DNA of 64,000 bases from assembly GCA_030522415.1 (NCBI GenBank), contig CM060127.1, positions 6,125,207-6,189,206 on the forward strand, in the 5' to 3' direction. The stretch is from Channallabes apus (lineage: Eukaryota; Chordata; Actinopteri; Siluriformes; Clariidae). The notes under the pieces were generated by a model. That model saw only the letters and a program-made list of their open reading frames with translations, searched no databases and was not told the origin of the DNA. Made by a program: the position numbers and the translations under genes. Of the stretch, positions 50,927 through 61,860 are shown piece after piece; within the stretch, counting starts at the first letter, position 1, and each line of letters opens with the position of its first letter.

Positions 50927-53543
50927 ATGTGGCAGTGTAAAGATTGTGGGGCTGAATTATCCAGCCGATCAGAACTTCTCAAACATTACAGAAAACATAG
51001 TAATTTTGGGCGTGGCCATCATATTAAATGCATCTATTCTGATTGTCCATGTATTTTTAAGACTTGGAATTCACTTTTGGCACATCTGTCAAGGAATCAT
51101 ATCAAAACTAAAGAGCACTCTGACGTGTTTGCTACATTTTCCTGTCATTTGTGTGGTTGTAATGACCTTGGAACAGAACGTGATTATTTTGTGCACATAA
51201 GTCATCATTTGAAAAACAATGAGACAGTCACTTGTATGTTTAAAGGCTGTGAGTACAAATCAAATGTATACACCACCTTCAAGTCACACAAAAGTCGGAA
51301 GCACAGCTTGCATACTTTGGTAGACTTTAAGGATGGTGTAGTCCAAGGAACTTTTGTAATTGATACTGAAGATCCCGGTTTTTCAAAAAGTGAGGAATTT
51401 TGTGATGTAAATAATTTTGATGATCTTGACTTTGATACGGCAAAGGATCAGCCAGAAAATACAGAACATAAACTTGCTGCAGCGTTATTAAAGCTTGAAA
51501 ATATTTTTCATGTGCCAAGTGCTGCAGTTGATGAGTTTTTGGAGGAACTTCAGTATTTGTTGAGCACGGCATCTTTGTGTAGTACAACAAAGGTGATACA
51601 TGACACGCTGAGTAGTTATAACCTTCAAGTTGACGAGTCAGTCATCAAAGAACTTGCATCAGTTCTGGTTATTGCTAATCCTGTGTATAAATCAGTCGCT
51701 AAAGACTGCCCTTTAGCAACATCCTTTAAGCGCAAGAAGTACTACAAAGACAATTTTAAAGTTGTGGAACCCATAGAATATATATTGGATCAAAAAGCTA
51801 AAAGAACACTGCAGTATGTTCCAGTATTGAAGTTTTTGCAGCAACTCTTCACTGATGGTCACATTCTTAACAAAGTGTTAAATAGCCAACCTGTGCCAGA
51901 GGGTAGAAGGAAAACAGTTTTCTATCAGGTGGTCAACTTCGAGTGTTACTGAACTTGTATGTTGATGATTTTGAGATCTGCAATCCGCTAGGCACATCTC
52001 GTAAAAGACACAAGATCTGTGCTGTTTACTGGAATCTCAGCAATTTGCCACCAGGTTGCCATTCCCCATTGTCTTCCATATATCTAGCTTTACTCTGTAG
52101 ATCTGAAGATGTGAGGATTTATGGATATGAAAAGGTTTTAGAGCCCTTGTTGCAGGATCTTGTCACTTTGGAAAGTCAAGGTATTTTTATTGCGCAGATT
52201 GGAGATTTTGTTAAGGGCACAATACAGTGTGTCATTGCAGACAATTTGGGAGCACACGGAATTGCTGGATTTATTCAGAGTTTTTCAGGGGAATACGTTT
52301 GCCGGTTTTGTGTGGCACAAAAGTCTGAAATTCAGGAAAAAGAGGTGAGCTCAGGTGCATTCACTCTTCGATGTAAATATAGTCATGAAATTCATGTCAG
52401 ATCAGCACAAGACAATGCAAAACCTTGTTACGGTGTTAAAAGGCAATGTGTTTTCTCTTCCCCTCTTTCTCATTTCAATGTTTGTACTGACTACCCTCCA
52501 GATGTTGCACATGACATTTTAGAAGGCATATTACCAGTTGAGTTAGCACACTGTCTAAATCTGTTGATTTCAAAAACATATTTCACACTCGACAATCTCA
52601 ACGAGTTCATTCAGAAATTTCCTTTCAAATGGGCAGACAAGCGTAACCGTCCTCATGCTATTCCCAAGACATTCAGACTGAAAAAAAGTATTGGTGGGAA
52701 TGCTCATGAAAATTGGAGTCTTTTGCGATTCCTTCCATTTTTTTGTTGGACCATTGGTGCCTTCACATGACCCAGCCTGGCAGGTCATTTTGGACCTTAA
52801 AGATATCGTTGACCTTGTTGTTGCACCAGTGCATACAACACAGTCTATTGCTTTCCTTGAAGAAAAGATCTGTGAACACAGATGTAGGTTACAAGAGGTG
52901 TTTCCAGGTCTCAAACTGTTGCCCAAACATCATTTTTTGGAACATTATCCACATATGATTAGATGTTTTGGTCCACTAGTTGGGATGTGGACAATGAGGT
53001 TTGAGGCAAAGCACAGTTTTTTTAAGCAGGTTATTCGTCACACACGCTGCTTTAAAAACATACTCTTGTCCTTGGCAGTGAAGCATCAGTTCATGATGGC
53101 ATATCACCTGGAGTCAACCACAATTGATGGCTCTAGTTTGACTGTCTCTGCTGTCTCAACTGTCTCAGTTGACATTATGCATCAGGAAGTACAGAAGGCA
53201 CTAAGGCTGAAATATCCTGATATTACTCACATTCAGCTTACAAAGAATGCGTCTGTTAATGGTGTTAGCTACAGAGAAGGTATGATTGTTGTTCATGGCG
53301 CTGCTGATGGTTTGCCAGAATTTGCAGAAGTTATCCAAATGGTTGTTGTGGAGAGTAGCTTGAACTTCATTGTTAAAGAGTTAGGTGCCTGGTATAGGGA
53401 GCATTTTAGGGCATTTGAGCTATGCCCCACATCATAAGTCTCCTTCGTTGAACTTTGTTCCTTGGTAGACCACTACCCATTGGCAGATTACATCATTGGA
53501 GGCCGACGTATGGTGATACTTAAAAGATTCATACATATACAAG
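50927..53543 (+). pseudogene. Four-finger transposase-like protein gene, decayed
   Basis: An acceptor (TTTGTCCAG, ending 50923) precedes ATG at 50927. Residues 1-130 hold four C2H2-type fingers: CKDCGAEL...HYRKH, CIYSDCPC...HLSRNH, CHLCGCND...HISHH and CMFKGCEY...HKSRKH. The body contains YVDDFEICNPLGTSRKRHKI, ADNLGAHGIAGF, a CRFC pair, PPDVAHDILEGILPVELAHC, GGNAHENWSLLRF and HHFLEHYPHMIRCFGP. This resembles a multi-copy teleost protein family of transposase type (tnp2/CACTA-like by arrangement, unproven). Lesions are a frame change near 51940, a T-run frame change near 52745 that restores the original frame, and TAA at 53435..53437, after which 35 coherent codons run to a donor at 53544. DNA binding is inferred from the fingers. 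Confidence 0.6.
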
Positions 53544-53665
53544 GTTAGATCATGGGCATTCATGTTGTGTTCATGTGTTTCATGATTTCATACAATAATA
53601 CACTAAATATGGTAACAAGAGGGTTGCATGAAGACTAATTTTGTTTTAAAGATGGCGGGGAAGGA

Positions 53666-54004
53666 GGCATGGTGGTGTAGTGGTTAGCACTGTCACCTTG
53701 GACCTCAGGGGTCCGGGTTTAATTCCCGGTCAGGCTCGATTCCCTCTGTCTGTGTGCATGAGTGTGCATGTTCTCCGCGTGATTGGTGGGTTTCCTCCCG
53801 CAGTCCAAAGATATGCAGGTTAGGCTAATTGCCCATAGCGTGTGAATGAGTGTGTGTATGTGTATGCTCTGCGATGGATTGGCACCCTGTCCAGGGTGTA
53901 CCCCGCCTCGTGCCTCGGCTTAGGCCTCCTGGGATAGGCTCCAGGTTTCCGTGACCCTTAATAAAGGATAAAGCGGTGTAGAAGATGAGTGAGTGAGAGA
54001 GAGA
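53666..54004 (+). repeat. tRNA-derived SINE, full length
   Basis: The head GGCATGGTGGTGTAGTGG has A box 53673..53683 and B box GGTTTAATTCC 53716..53726. The conserved body and a GAGTGAGTGAGAGAG end follow. It lies between the finger gene and the PB1 ORF. Confidence 0.88.
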
Positions 54005-54376
54005 GAGAGGGTTTTTTTTTCCTGAGGGAAGGTATTCATTCCTGTGACACACACCTGTGCTAAATCACCCTCATGTTGCCATTTTCATACAAATGTTCAC
54101 GTTTACATACTGTATGTTACTTAAATATATAATATTCCCCTTGTTTTGGATTGTTTGACACACAATCAAAAACAAGTGAAAGTGTAATTTGCGTGGTTTT
54201 GGTTGATTTACACAAATAATTACCAATAATTGTAAAATCTATTTCAATTGCAGAATAATACTACAGCAAAATTATCCTGCTCTACTTCACTTCCTAGTTA
54301 AAAAAATATTTTAAGTAACAGCAGTACCAAATATCAATTTAACATTTTTTGTTTCCTTTAACAAATAGACTGAAGA

Positions 54377-54763
54377 ATGGCACAGCATCTGAAGCTGAGA
54401 GTCATTATTGAAGATAATGACTTTAGAAGACTTGATCTCCATTCAGGAATGCCAAAAACTTTGATGGAGTTACACAATGAAATTTGTGAAGCATTTGGAA
54501 TTGAAAGGGATTTCCGTATTCAGTTCATGGATCCTGACTTCAATAATGAGTTTATGAACATTACATCAGTACAAGACATTCAAGACAGAAGTACAATCAA
54601 ATTACTGTACACAACAAATGACGTGGACTTCAGTCCATGTTCTTCAAAGCAGCCTGTTCCTAGAACTCCTGGGTCTTCTGGAACACCAGTATGCAGCCAA
54701 AAATCTCCCAGTATGTCCTCCTTGTCCTCATCTGACTCAGATAGTGTGGAAAAATTTTATTGA
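54377..54763 (+). CDS. PB1-like domain protein, 128 residues
   Basis: An acceptor-like TTTAACAAATAG ends at 54368, 8 bp before the ATG. Residues 5-75 look like a PB1/ubiquitin-like fold: LKLRVIIEDNDFRRLDL, then the acidic FMDPDFNNEFMNITSVQDI, similar to an OPCA motif, then TIKLLY. A Ser/Pro-rich tail follows. PB1 domains mediate heterotypic protein pairing, so it may partner another protein, but none is identified. If the finger gene splices from 53543 to 54369, the junction gives GAC TGA, leaving this as a second cistron. The frame continues after its TGA stop (next entry), so the protein may once have been longer. Confidence 0.6.
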   Translation: MAQHLKLRVIIEDNDFRRLDLHSGMPKTLMELHNEICEAFGIERDFRIQFMDPDFNNEFMNITSVQDIQDRSTIKLLYTTNDVDFSPCSSKQPVPRTPGSSGTPVCSQKSPSMSSLSSSDSDSVEKFY

Positions 54764-54916
54764 ATTATAATTGTAGTCAAATACCCAGAAGGCCTCTGTC
54801 TAAGAGGCCTTGATCCAACTCGCTACAAAAACAGAAAAGGCGCCTGCACGACAAATTGAGGAAGTGAGAAAACACGCAGGCAGGAGGCAAGGGATAGGTA
54901 ACAGACAAGAAAACTA
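54764..54916 (+). pseudogene. Frameshifted continuation of the PB1 gene
   Basis: In the PB1 frame after the stop, KYPEGLCLRGLDPTRYKNR is coherent. It ends at TGA and resumes one base off as IEEVRKHAGRRQGIGNRQEN. This composition is coding-like and suggests that a longer protein decayed through a stop and one indel. Confidence 0.45.
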
Positions 54917-55959
54917 AAGAAAAAAACAATAATATCAATAATATTTACTAACATTTTATCATTATGTACTAATAATATCTACTCGTAATATCTACATGGT
55001 TAATGATAATGTTTTAATGATAATTAAAGAAAAAAGTATGCAAAGTGTGACCCAAGAACAACCCGTACACACAGAGTGCAAGAAATTAAGGAACTTTATT
55101 GGAGGAAAAAATACAGAAAATGCAAGCATTGATAAAAATTATAAAAATAAACTTTTGGTTCTGCTTTAATTGGGACACAAAGTGAAAAAAGCCAGACTTC
55201 TGCTTTTAAGAAGCAGAAAAACAGCATAAATCATATTTGTTATAAAGGAAAAATCTAATTAATCAGTAATTTTCAGCAATATCATCCTCAGAGGTAGGCC
55301 CCTCAGAGTTCTAACCAGATGCAAATTGTGGTGGTTCGGTTTGGGTAAGGGAAGGTGTAGCCACCTGCTCCCAGAAGGAATCTCAGATGAGAGGATGAGC
55401 GAGAAGAACGCTGCCTGCGAGCTAGAATTAAACAAAATTAGAGAGGATTTATCAAACATGGGTTTAGTAAATCTGGGGGAAAAAAAAAAAAAAGCACTCT
55501 GCACATATTAAAAGAAACATTACATTATTGATTTTAGTAGTATAAGACCTAAGTACTAGCAATATAAATAATCATACCAATAATCAGATTAATGTGATTG
55601 TCTTAAACTAACCATAGTATAGGAATAGCAGCAGGTAAATGAAAAATAAAAATTAACAAACCTAATCTATGAACTGATTTAAGCTGATTTAATTAATCTT
55701 TAATCGTAATATCTATCCTATAATAATTAAGTAAATTAAACAAAAGTATACTAATTGATATATATGTTCAAAATCATTAAAATAATCACTTAGTTATATA
55801 AAGAGGTTTAATATATAATCAAAATGAATAACCAGAATATATTAAAGTACTAATAGATAAATAATCTCTGTACAAGTAAATAAAGTAAATACATAATGGA
55901 CAGTTAAAGACAAATTAGATAAAATTAACTATGGTAAGAACAACCAAAATATAACACTT
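54917..55959. other. AT-rich region without recognised gene
   Basis: Low-complexity AT-rich DNA. A 61-codon ORF at 55326..55511 (with NAACELELNKIREDLSNMG) is too short and unsupported to call. Confidence 0.5.
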
Positions 55960-56469
55960 ACACATCTTGATGAGGAAGATTTTGAAAAATTGCGGCTTCC
56001 ACAAAAACCCAAGTTACCAACGGTGGTCAATGGTCTGGTCAAGAAAAAAAGGAATAAACCAAACTTTCTCCAAAAAAGGAGAACGTAAGACCGTCTAACG
56101 TCTTAGGCCTGCCCAGACATGAATAAATATGAGATGAGAGGAAAAATTATGCAATTGGGAGGTGCCACATCAATCTGATCAGAATAGAATTAGCTCACAT
56201 CTCATGAATATTAAAAAGGTTTCGTGACTTAAGAAGGAGCAAACAATGATGTAATTGTTAAGTGAAGGTATATAAACCCTGTAAAATTAGGGAAGTGAGA
56301 GAGAAGAGGAGAGAAATCTTGCAGTTTTATCTGTTCGTCTTTTGTCTGGCTAGTCCAGTGCCGTCCATTTACTTTTGGTTGCAATAAACTCTTTTGCTAT
56401 TTCAGTACTTGAGTAGTTATTGATTTTGTTTGGAAAATTTACAGAGTTCACAACAAATTTGCCACGACA
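55960..56469 (+). repeat. ERV-3 5' LTR (left edge approximate)
   Basis: A TATATAAA box is at 56269..56276 and AATAAA at 56393..56398. The end GCCACGACA lies 4 nt before the primer site. The left end was not resolved because no second LTR is available. Confidence 0.6.
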
Positions 56470-56473
56470 TAAT

Positions 56474-56491
56474 TGGCGTTGTCGGCAGGAT
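56474..56491 (+). other. ERV-3 primer binding site, tRNA-Ser type
   Basis: TGGCGTTGTCGGCAGGAT complements the 3' end of vertebrate tRNA-Ser with one mismatch relative to the AGA isoacceptor. Confidence 0.75.
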
Positions 56492-57550
56492 ACCCACGGC
56501 TGGTCGTTGATGCCCCTTGGGGTCGGCGGCCCTACACGGTCAGCAGAACCGCCGCCGCGGCAATAAGAACAAGGTAAGCAGAAACCTGTTATTCAAATTC
56601 TGCTGTAGTTTTTCTGCTGTCTGTGGGGGTCGAATGATTCTTGGGGGACGTACTGCTGGCCCCGGGAACCAAATTGAGTAATTGATAATTGAGTAATTTA
56701 ATGTTTGATGCAATGTTGTTATGATGCAATTTTTATTATTTTGATGAAATAGCAAAAAAGTATGCGCTTGTGAATTGATGTGCTTTTGTGCTTGCTGAGC
56801 TTGAGCTTGTTGTTGTTATTTGTATTGTGTAAGAGTGTAACATTTTACAAGTAGGGTTGCCTTCAATTAACAAACAGTGTTGATTGAAAGAGTCGATATA
56901 AGCAATGCCGGTAGGTAGGTGTGTGATTGTGTAGGTGTGCGTGTATGCGTTGGCATGGTATAAGTAACCGTGTACTACAATATACCTAGGTACCGTGGTA
57001 ATATGTAGTATACAACTAGGGTGTGAAAGGAAATCTCGTGGATACCGCTACCATCATGTTACCATAGTACGTCCAGGTATAATGATTGGCGTGATAGGTA
57101 GGTCTGAACGGGGCGAGTGAGAAAATTCCAGCGGAAAATTCCTGTAGAACCGCTGCTCTAGGGACTGGAAAATTCCTTTAGCAGGGCTAGGGTGACAGGT
57201 GGAAATTCCTGATCAGGTGGCTGGTGGGGAAATGCATGGTTAGAAAATTAGAATAGATAGTGTTGATTTGTGATTGCAATTTTGTGAGTCGTGATTTGTA
57301 TAATGTATGATGTATAAGCGTAATTGTGTTGAGTTGAATTGTGGAACGTGTACGGCTAGAAAGTGAATGAAAAACCAGAAAGAGAAATGTAACATAAAAT
57401 ATAAATACTGTCAAATATTGTATATACATATAATTGGATATATTTAGTTTAGATACTGTATTCCACACTGTATGGTGTTATTTAGACATACATATATACA
57501 TATATACATGCACAACTGAAAGTAATTAATTAAAATTTAAATATTAACAT

Positions 57551-57850
57551 AAGTAGAATAACTTCCTGCCTGTGGTGGCAAGTGTGGCTATACCACTCCT
57601 GGAACATTCCTTAAATGGAATCTGGCAGAGTTGGATAGACGTGCTTGTGCACGAGGGCGGAAGTTGCATGAGCTCCGGAGAAATAATCCGGAGACGTAGT
57701 AGATAGAATAGCTTCTTGCCTGTGGTGACAAATACAGCTATATCACTCCTGGAACATCTCTTAAGTGAGATCTGGCAGAGTTGAATAGAAGTATTTGCGC
57801 ACGAGGGCAGAAGCTGCATGAGCTCTGGAGAGATAATCCAGAGACAAATA
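57551..57850 (+). repeat. 150-bp tandem duplication in ERV-3 leader
   Basis: Two units at an offset of 150 bp (TGTGGTGGCAAG at 57571, TGTGGTGACAAA at 57721) share CACTCCTGGAACAT, ATCTGGCAGAGTTG and GCATGAGCTC. They have diverged by about 15 percent by eye. The second runs into the start of the leader ORF. Confidence 0.88.
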
Positions 57851-57855
57851 GAGTA

Positions 57856-58260
57856 ATGAGAGAAAACAGAGACCAAAATAATCTGAGAAGAAGAGGACGA
57901 AGAGTACAGTCACCAAGCATCAACCCTGCACACACACATGCCAATTTTTGGATTCCATATTATTATCAAATGGTTCCCTCACAAGCACCCATGTCCGAAC
58001 AGCACATGCTTAGAGTTACACGGGGTACAGAGCGGATGATGGAAGAGCAGTTATTTAGGAATGTGCCGTTTCCAGAACATTTAATAGCTCTTGCATTAAC
58101 TGCAATGGACGTGGACTTGTTATGCTTGCCGATGCAAATAATATTTTCAATCCCGCATACTCGGGGTGGGCATATGTTTGTGAGGCGATATTATTTGGGA
58201 AGAGAAAGAAGGCTTCAAAAGAAGACGTACATATTAAATGTCGGTGGTAGAACTGTTTAA
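57856..58260 (+). CDS. Unrecognised leader ORF in ERV-3
   Basis: The open frame has 134 codons from the ATG at 57856 (an in-frame upstream extension to 57781 is possible). It has an Arg-rich start (NLRRRGRR), a middle with PYYYQMVPSQAPMSEQHMLR, a helix-like LIALALTAMDVDLL, and a basic end (YYLGRERRLQKK). It lies between the primer site and gag, where most retroviruses have no protein gene. I do not recognise it. It could be an accessory protein, a glyco-gag-like leader product or a captured sequence. No membrane segment or catalytic motif is evident. Confidence 0.4.
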   Translation: MRENRDQNNLRRRGRRVQSPSINPAHTHANFWIPYYYQMVPSQAPMSEQHMLRVTRGTERMMEEQLFRNVPFPEHLIALALTAMDVDLLCLPMQIIFSIPHTRGGHMFVRRYYLGRERRLQKKTYILNVGGRTV

Positions 58261-58349
58261 GTTAAAATACAGTGTAAGAAATGAGGAAGCAAAAATGAGA
58301 TTAATAATAAAGTACAGAAATATTTAATTAATATAAAAGAAATAAAATA

Positions 58350-58352
<3 letters not shown>

Positions 58353-58385
<33 letters not shown>
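58353..58385. repeat. (AT)n microsatellite
   Basis: A pure AT dinucleotide tract lies in the ERV-3 leader. The rest of 58386-59181 shows nothing recognised. Confidence 0.9.
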
Positions 58386-58387
<2 letters not shown>

Positions 58388-59181
58388 TAGAATCTAATCA
58401 AAATGATAACCGTTATTGTTATTACATTGTGTTTGAGTGAGTTGAAGCAGACGTGGCTGTGGGTGAATCAGGAAAACAGCGGCGCAGCGCACATGACTGA
58501 CTAACATGCACCATGAACATTGAGGAAAAGAAATAATCTCCTGTGGCGAGCAAAGGAGCGGTCTGGTTGATCAACTTGGACGCCTGGTTGCTGAGGGAGA
58601 AGACTTCACATAGTAAAAATTCCTTATAAAAGCTATTATTATTACTATAAATATAGATGAAATCTGGACATATGTTAAAACAATATTATAACGACTGCTA
58701 CTGATAAACCTATATTTAGTAGAATTTTTGTCTGTAAATGTTCAAATACAATGTTAAAAACCATTTAAACTAAAGAAACGGAACATAACCGCTCACAAGC
58801 AAGCGGCTGTGAAAATATGTGGTAGATCTTAATTTAGAAACGTCTAGAGGCGGAGTAGAGGAAGCACGTGAGGAATCTCATTATTCAACCCCATTGTTGT
58901 AGTTTCTACTGCTATGTTGTAATTCTCTGTGGCGCCATCTAGTGTACCCTATAAAAATTACATGTCATTGTTAAATTCCAAGGGGAAATGCTTTCATAGT
59001 GTGGGGAACAGAGGATCCTGTTACCAACAATTAAATAAACAAATACTAGATAATAAAGAATAAATAAGAATTTATAAAATATATTAAAGATAAATAAATA
59101 ATAATAATTAAATAATTAGAAAAATTTAAATAAAATCTTGAATGAATGAATAGAATCATAGATAGATAGAATCATTCCAAA

Positions 59182-61860
59182 ATGGATAAACCAGTAGAAA
59201 TTATAATTGAACAACACCATCTACTAGAGAAAGATATCAGAAAGTATATGAAGAAGTGGCATGACAAAACAAAAGGATGTTCAGACCAATGGCCTATTAA
59301 TGGGTCATTCAACTTGGAAACATGTACCCAATTAAGACAGAAAATCATAAGCTGGGGAGCAGAAAAGAAGAAAAAAGAAATGGAAGAAAAACTCAAACTC
59401 AAGTTAAAAATAATAGACTATTTTAAAGAAGAAGGACAGCGTAAATGGAAAAAGCAACAGGAAAAAACTGAACAACAAGTGATGAATATAATATTAAAAA
59501 GAGAAAAAGAAATCAAGGACACCAAACAGAAAGACAAATGTGAACAAGAAGAACTTACAGAAAGGCAAGATGGACAGAAAGAAACATTTCCGCCATCACC
59601 AGAGATGTGCATGAGGCCACCGCCCTACAACACTGAACAATCCCTGGAGAATAAAGTATATCCTACTATCCCGATGATGGGAGTAACTACAATTGAAGAT
59701 GAATGGACAAATGTAGAATTGCAATTTCATGGGACACTGAATGGAATAGCAAGATCAGCAGATCAGGAATTAAATCTAAATTCTGCTGGTAGAGGGGCTG
59801 GAAGAAGAGCACACTTTCAAAAAGTATCATCAGATCCAAAAAGCATCTCAGAACGACATGCGACCAAAGGATTACCAAGTGAAGAAAGTTCAATCCTCCC
59901 TGCAGACCAATCATGGAGAAACGTTATGGATAAGAATGCTCAAACATATTGGAATGAATATCCTAGTACCAGTTCTCCACGAGGGCAAGGAACCATGAAA
60001 CCTCAATGGATCCCACATCCTCGTGGAAAACCAAGCCTGGAAAAAGAACTACTCACCCGTCGACAAAGTGAACCAAGTACACGACCAAAAAGTTCTGCCA
60101 ACCTGCGGTCGGAATTTGAAGAAAGAAGGAACATCAAAGAAAAAGATAAATCTGTAACCAACCAAGGACAATTAGTCAAACTGGAAGGAGAAGTGAAAAT
60201 CACTCCATTAGAAGAAGTGGATCGATCTCTTCAGAAAATCCTTGAAGATTTCAATGGAAAAACTGTCACTGAATTAACAAAACAAATAAACCTAACTGAG
60301 GTACACAGAGAAGCCTTGAAGGAAAGTCAAAGCTTATTAAAAGCTTTAAATGAAATGGCATACAATATGAAGGATATGTCGCAGAGCAATGCAACACGAG
60401 AGCAGTGTTCTGCTGTAAACGAAGAGCCCAATGATGAAGAAATATTAAGACACCTAAATGAAAAAGAAGATAGTATTGAACAACAAACAGGAAGAGAGAA
60501 ACAGCTACATGGTCTACGATCACAGAATCAAGACGCAAATATAACAAGCCGCACAGAAGAAAATATGGATGTGGAAGGGGAAAAAGCCAGCCAAACTATG
60601 AGAGTACTGAGAGATAGATCCACTCTGAAACAACCAGATCGATACAGCAACAAGACATGTTTTCAACATGAAGAATGCCAAAGGGAAAAAGAAAGGAGAA
60701 GGCAAATAGATGAAGATGAGCCTGCAACCTCCTCATCCCAGTGTCCACTAATAGTAAAAGGAACAGCACTGCACTATGTACCATGGTGTTTTATGGATGT
60801 GACTGGTCTCATAGGCAGGCTTCCAGATCTGTGTGAAGGAGCACAAAGATGGATCACCCAATTTGAAGAAAAAACAATGGGCCACCAACTGGCCCTTGGA
60901 GACATCAAGGCCATACTAGGTCAAACCATCGGAAAAAACAAAACCACCGAGGTTCTTCAAGAAGCTGGAATGCCGCCTGAAGCTGAAGATGCCAGATATG
61001 ATCATTTCCCATTGGGACCCAACAGAAACAATATCTGGGGAGCCCTAAGGAAAATGTATCCCACAAAAATGGATCCAGGACGGTTGGAAACTATCAAACT
61101 GGCTGAAGAAGAAAATGTAGTCAAGTTCATACAAAACTTCCAAGATGCCTGGAGAGATGAAACTGGTGGTCATTGGGATGAAAATGATACAAGTAGGGGC
61201 TTGTTCAGGATGATGTTAAAGAAAACTTTGCCACTCTCAGTACAGGAAAAGTTGGATGGAGTGATTGGCCTTAACACCATGGCTTGGGAAACATTTTAAG
61301 CCCATTTCGTCAATCAATATCGAAAGGCAAAATTAGAAGCAAAAGAAATGTCCACTAATTTGATGACACAACTGTGTAAATCACAACTGGGTGAAATTGT
61401 CGGAAACAAACATGAAGAAAAAGAAAAGAAGAAGGAGAAGGAAGCCGCTGCCAAACAAGCTGCACTTATGGTGAATCCACAATCACCTTATCCTCAAAAT
61501 CCTCCGAGACAAACGTATACACCAGGACATCGAATGACAAGACCACCCCAATATGGCAGAGGCAGAGGAAGAGGATGTTGGGCTTGTGGTGATTTACGCC
61601 ACATTAGAAGAGACTGTCCCCATGTCAGTTTCCTGTGGGGAGACAGAGTGGAAAGATCTGAACAGCAAGGACAAACATTGGGACCCCGAGGACCTCGAGG
61701 ATCACAGTCAGACCAAAATTCGCCAGCTACACAACAATCTGGCTGGTCAGAAACATGGAGAGGACAAAACCAACCAAACCAAAGACACGATCAACCACCT
61801 CCACCAAGTCAAGGTGGACAATGGGGAGGCCCCTCTGAAGGCCAAAACCCTAACTACTGA
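59182..61860 (+). pseudogene. ERV-3 gag, unusually long, one internal stop
   Basis: A single frame of about 890 codons is interrupted only by TAA at 61297..61299. It starts MDKPVEIIIEQHH with no myristoylation glycine. A long Lys/Glu-rich coiled region occupies residues 60-135 and a disordered linker runs to about 520. The capsid (about 530-700) contains VPWCFMDVTGLIGRLPDL and VVKFIQNFQDAWRD. After the stop come another charged stretch and the nucleocapsid, with one knuckle CWACGDLRHIRRDC and a Gln/Pro-rich tail ending NPNY. The length is well above the roughly 500-600 residues usual for gammaretroviral gag. Confidence 0.85.
61858..61860 (+). other. ERV-3 gag stop, in frame with pro-pol
   Basis: AAC TAC TGA AGA: the gag terminator is TGA and the same frame is open directly afterwards into the protease, matching a readthrough layout. 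Confidence 0.6.
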
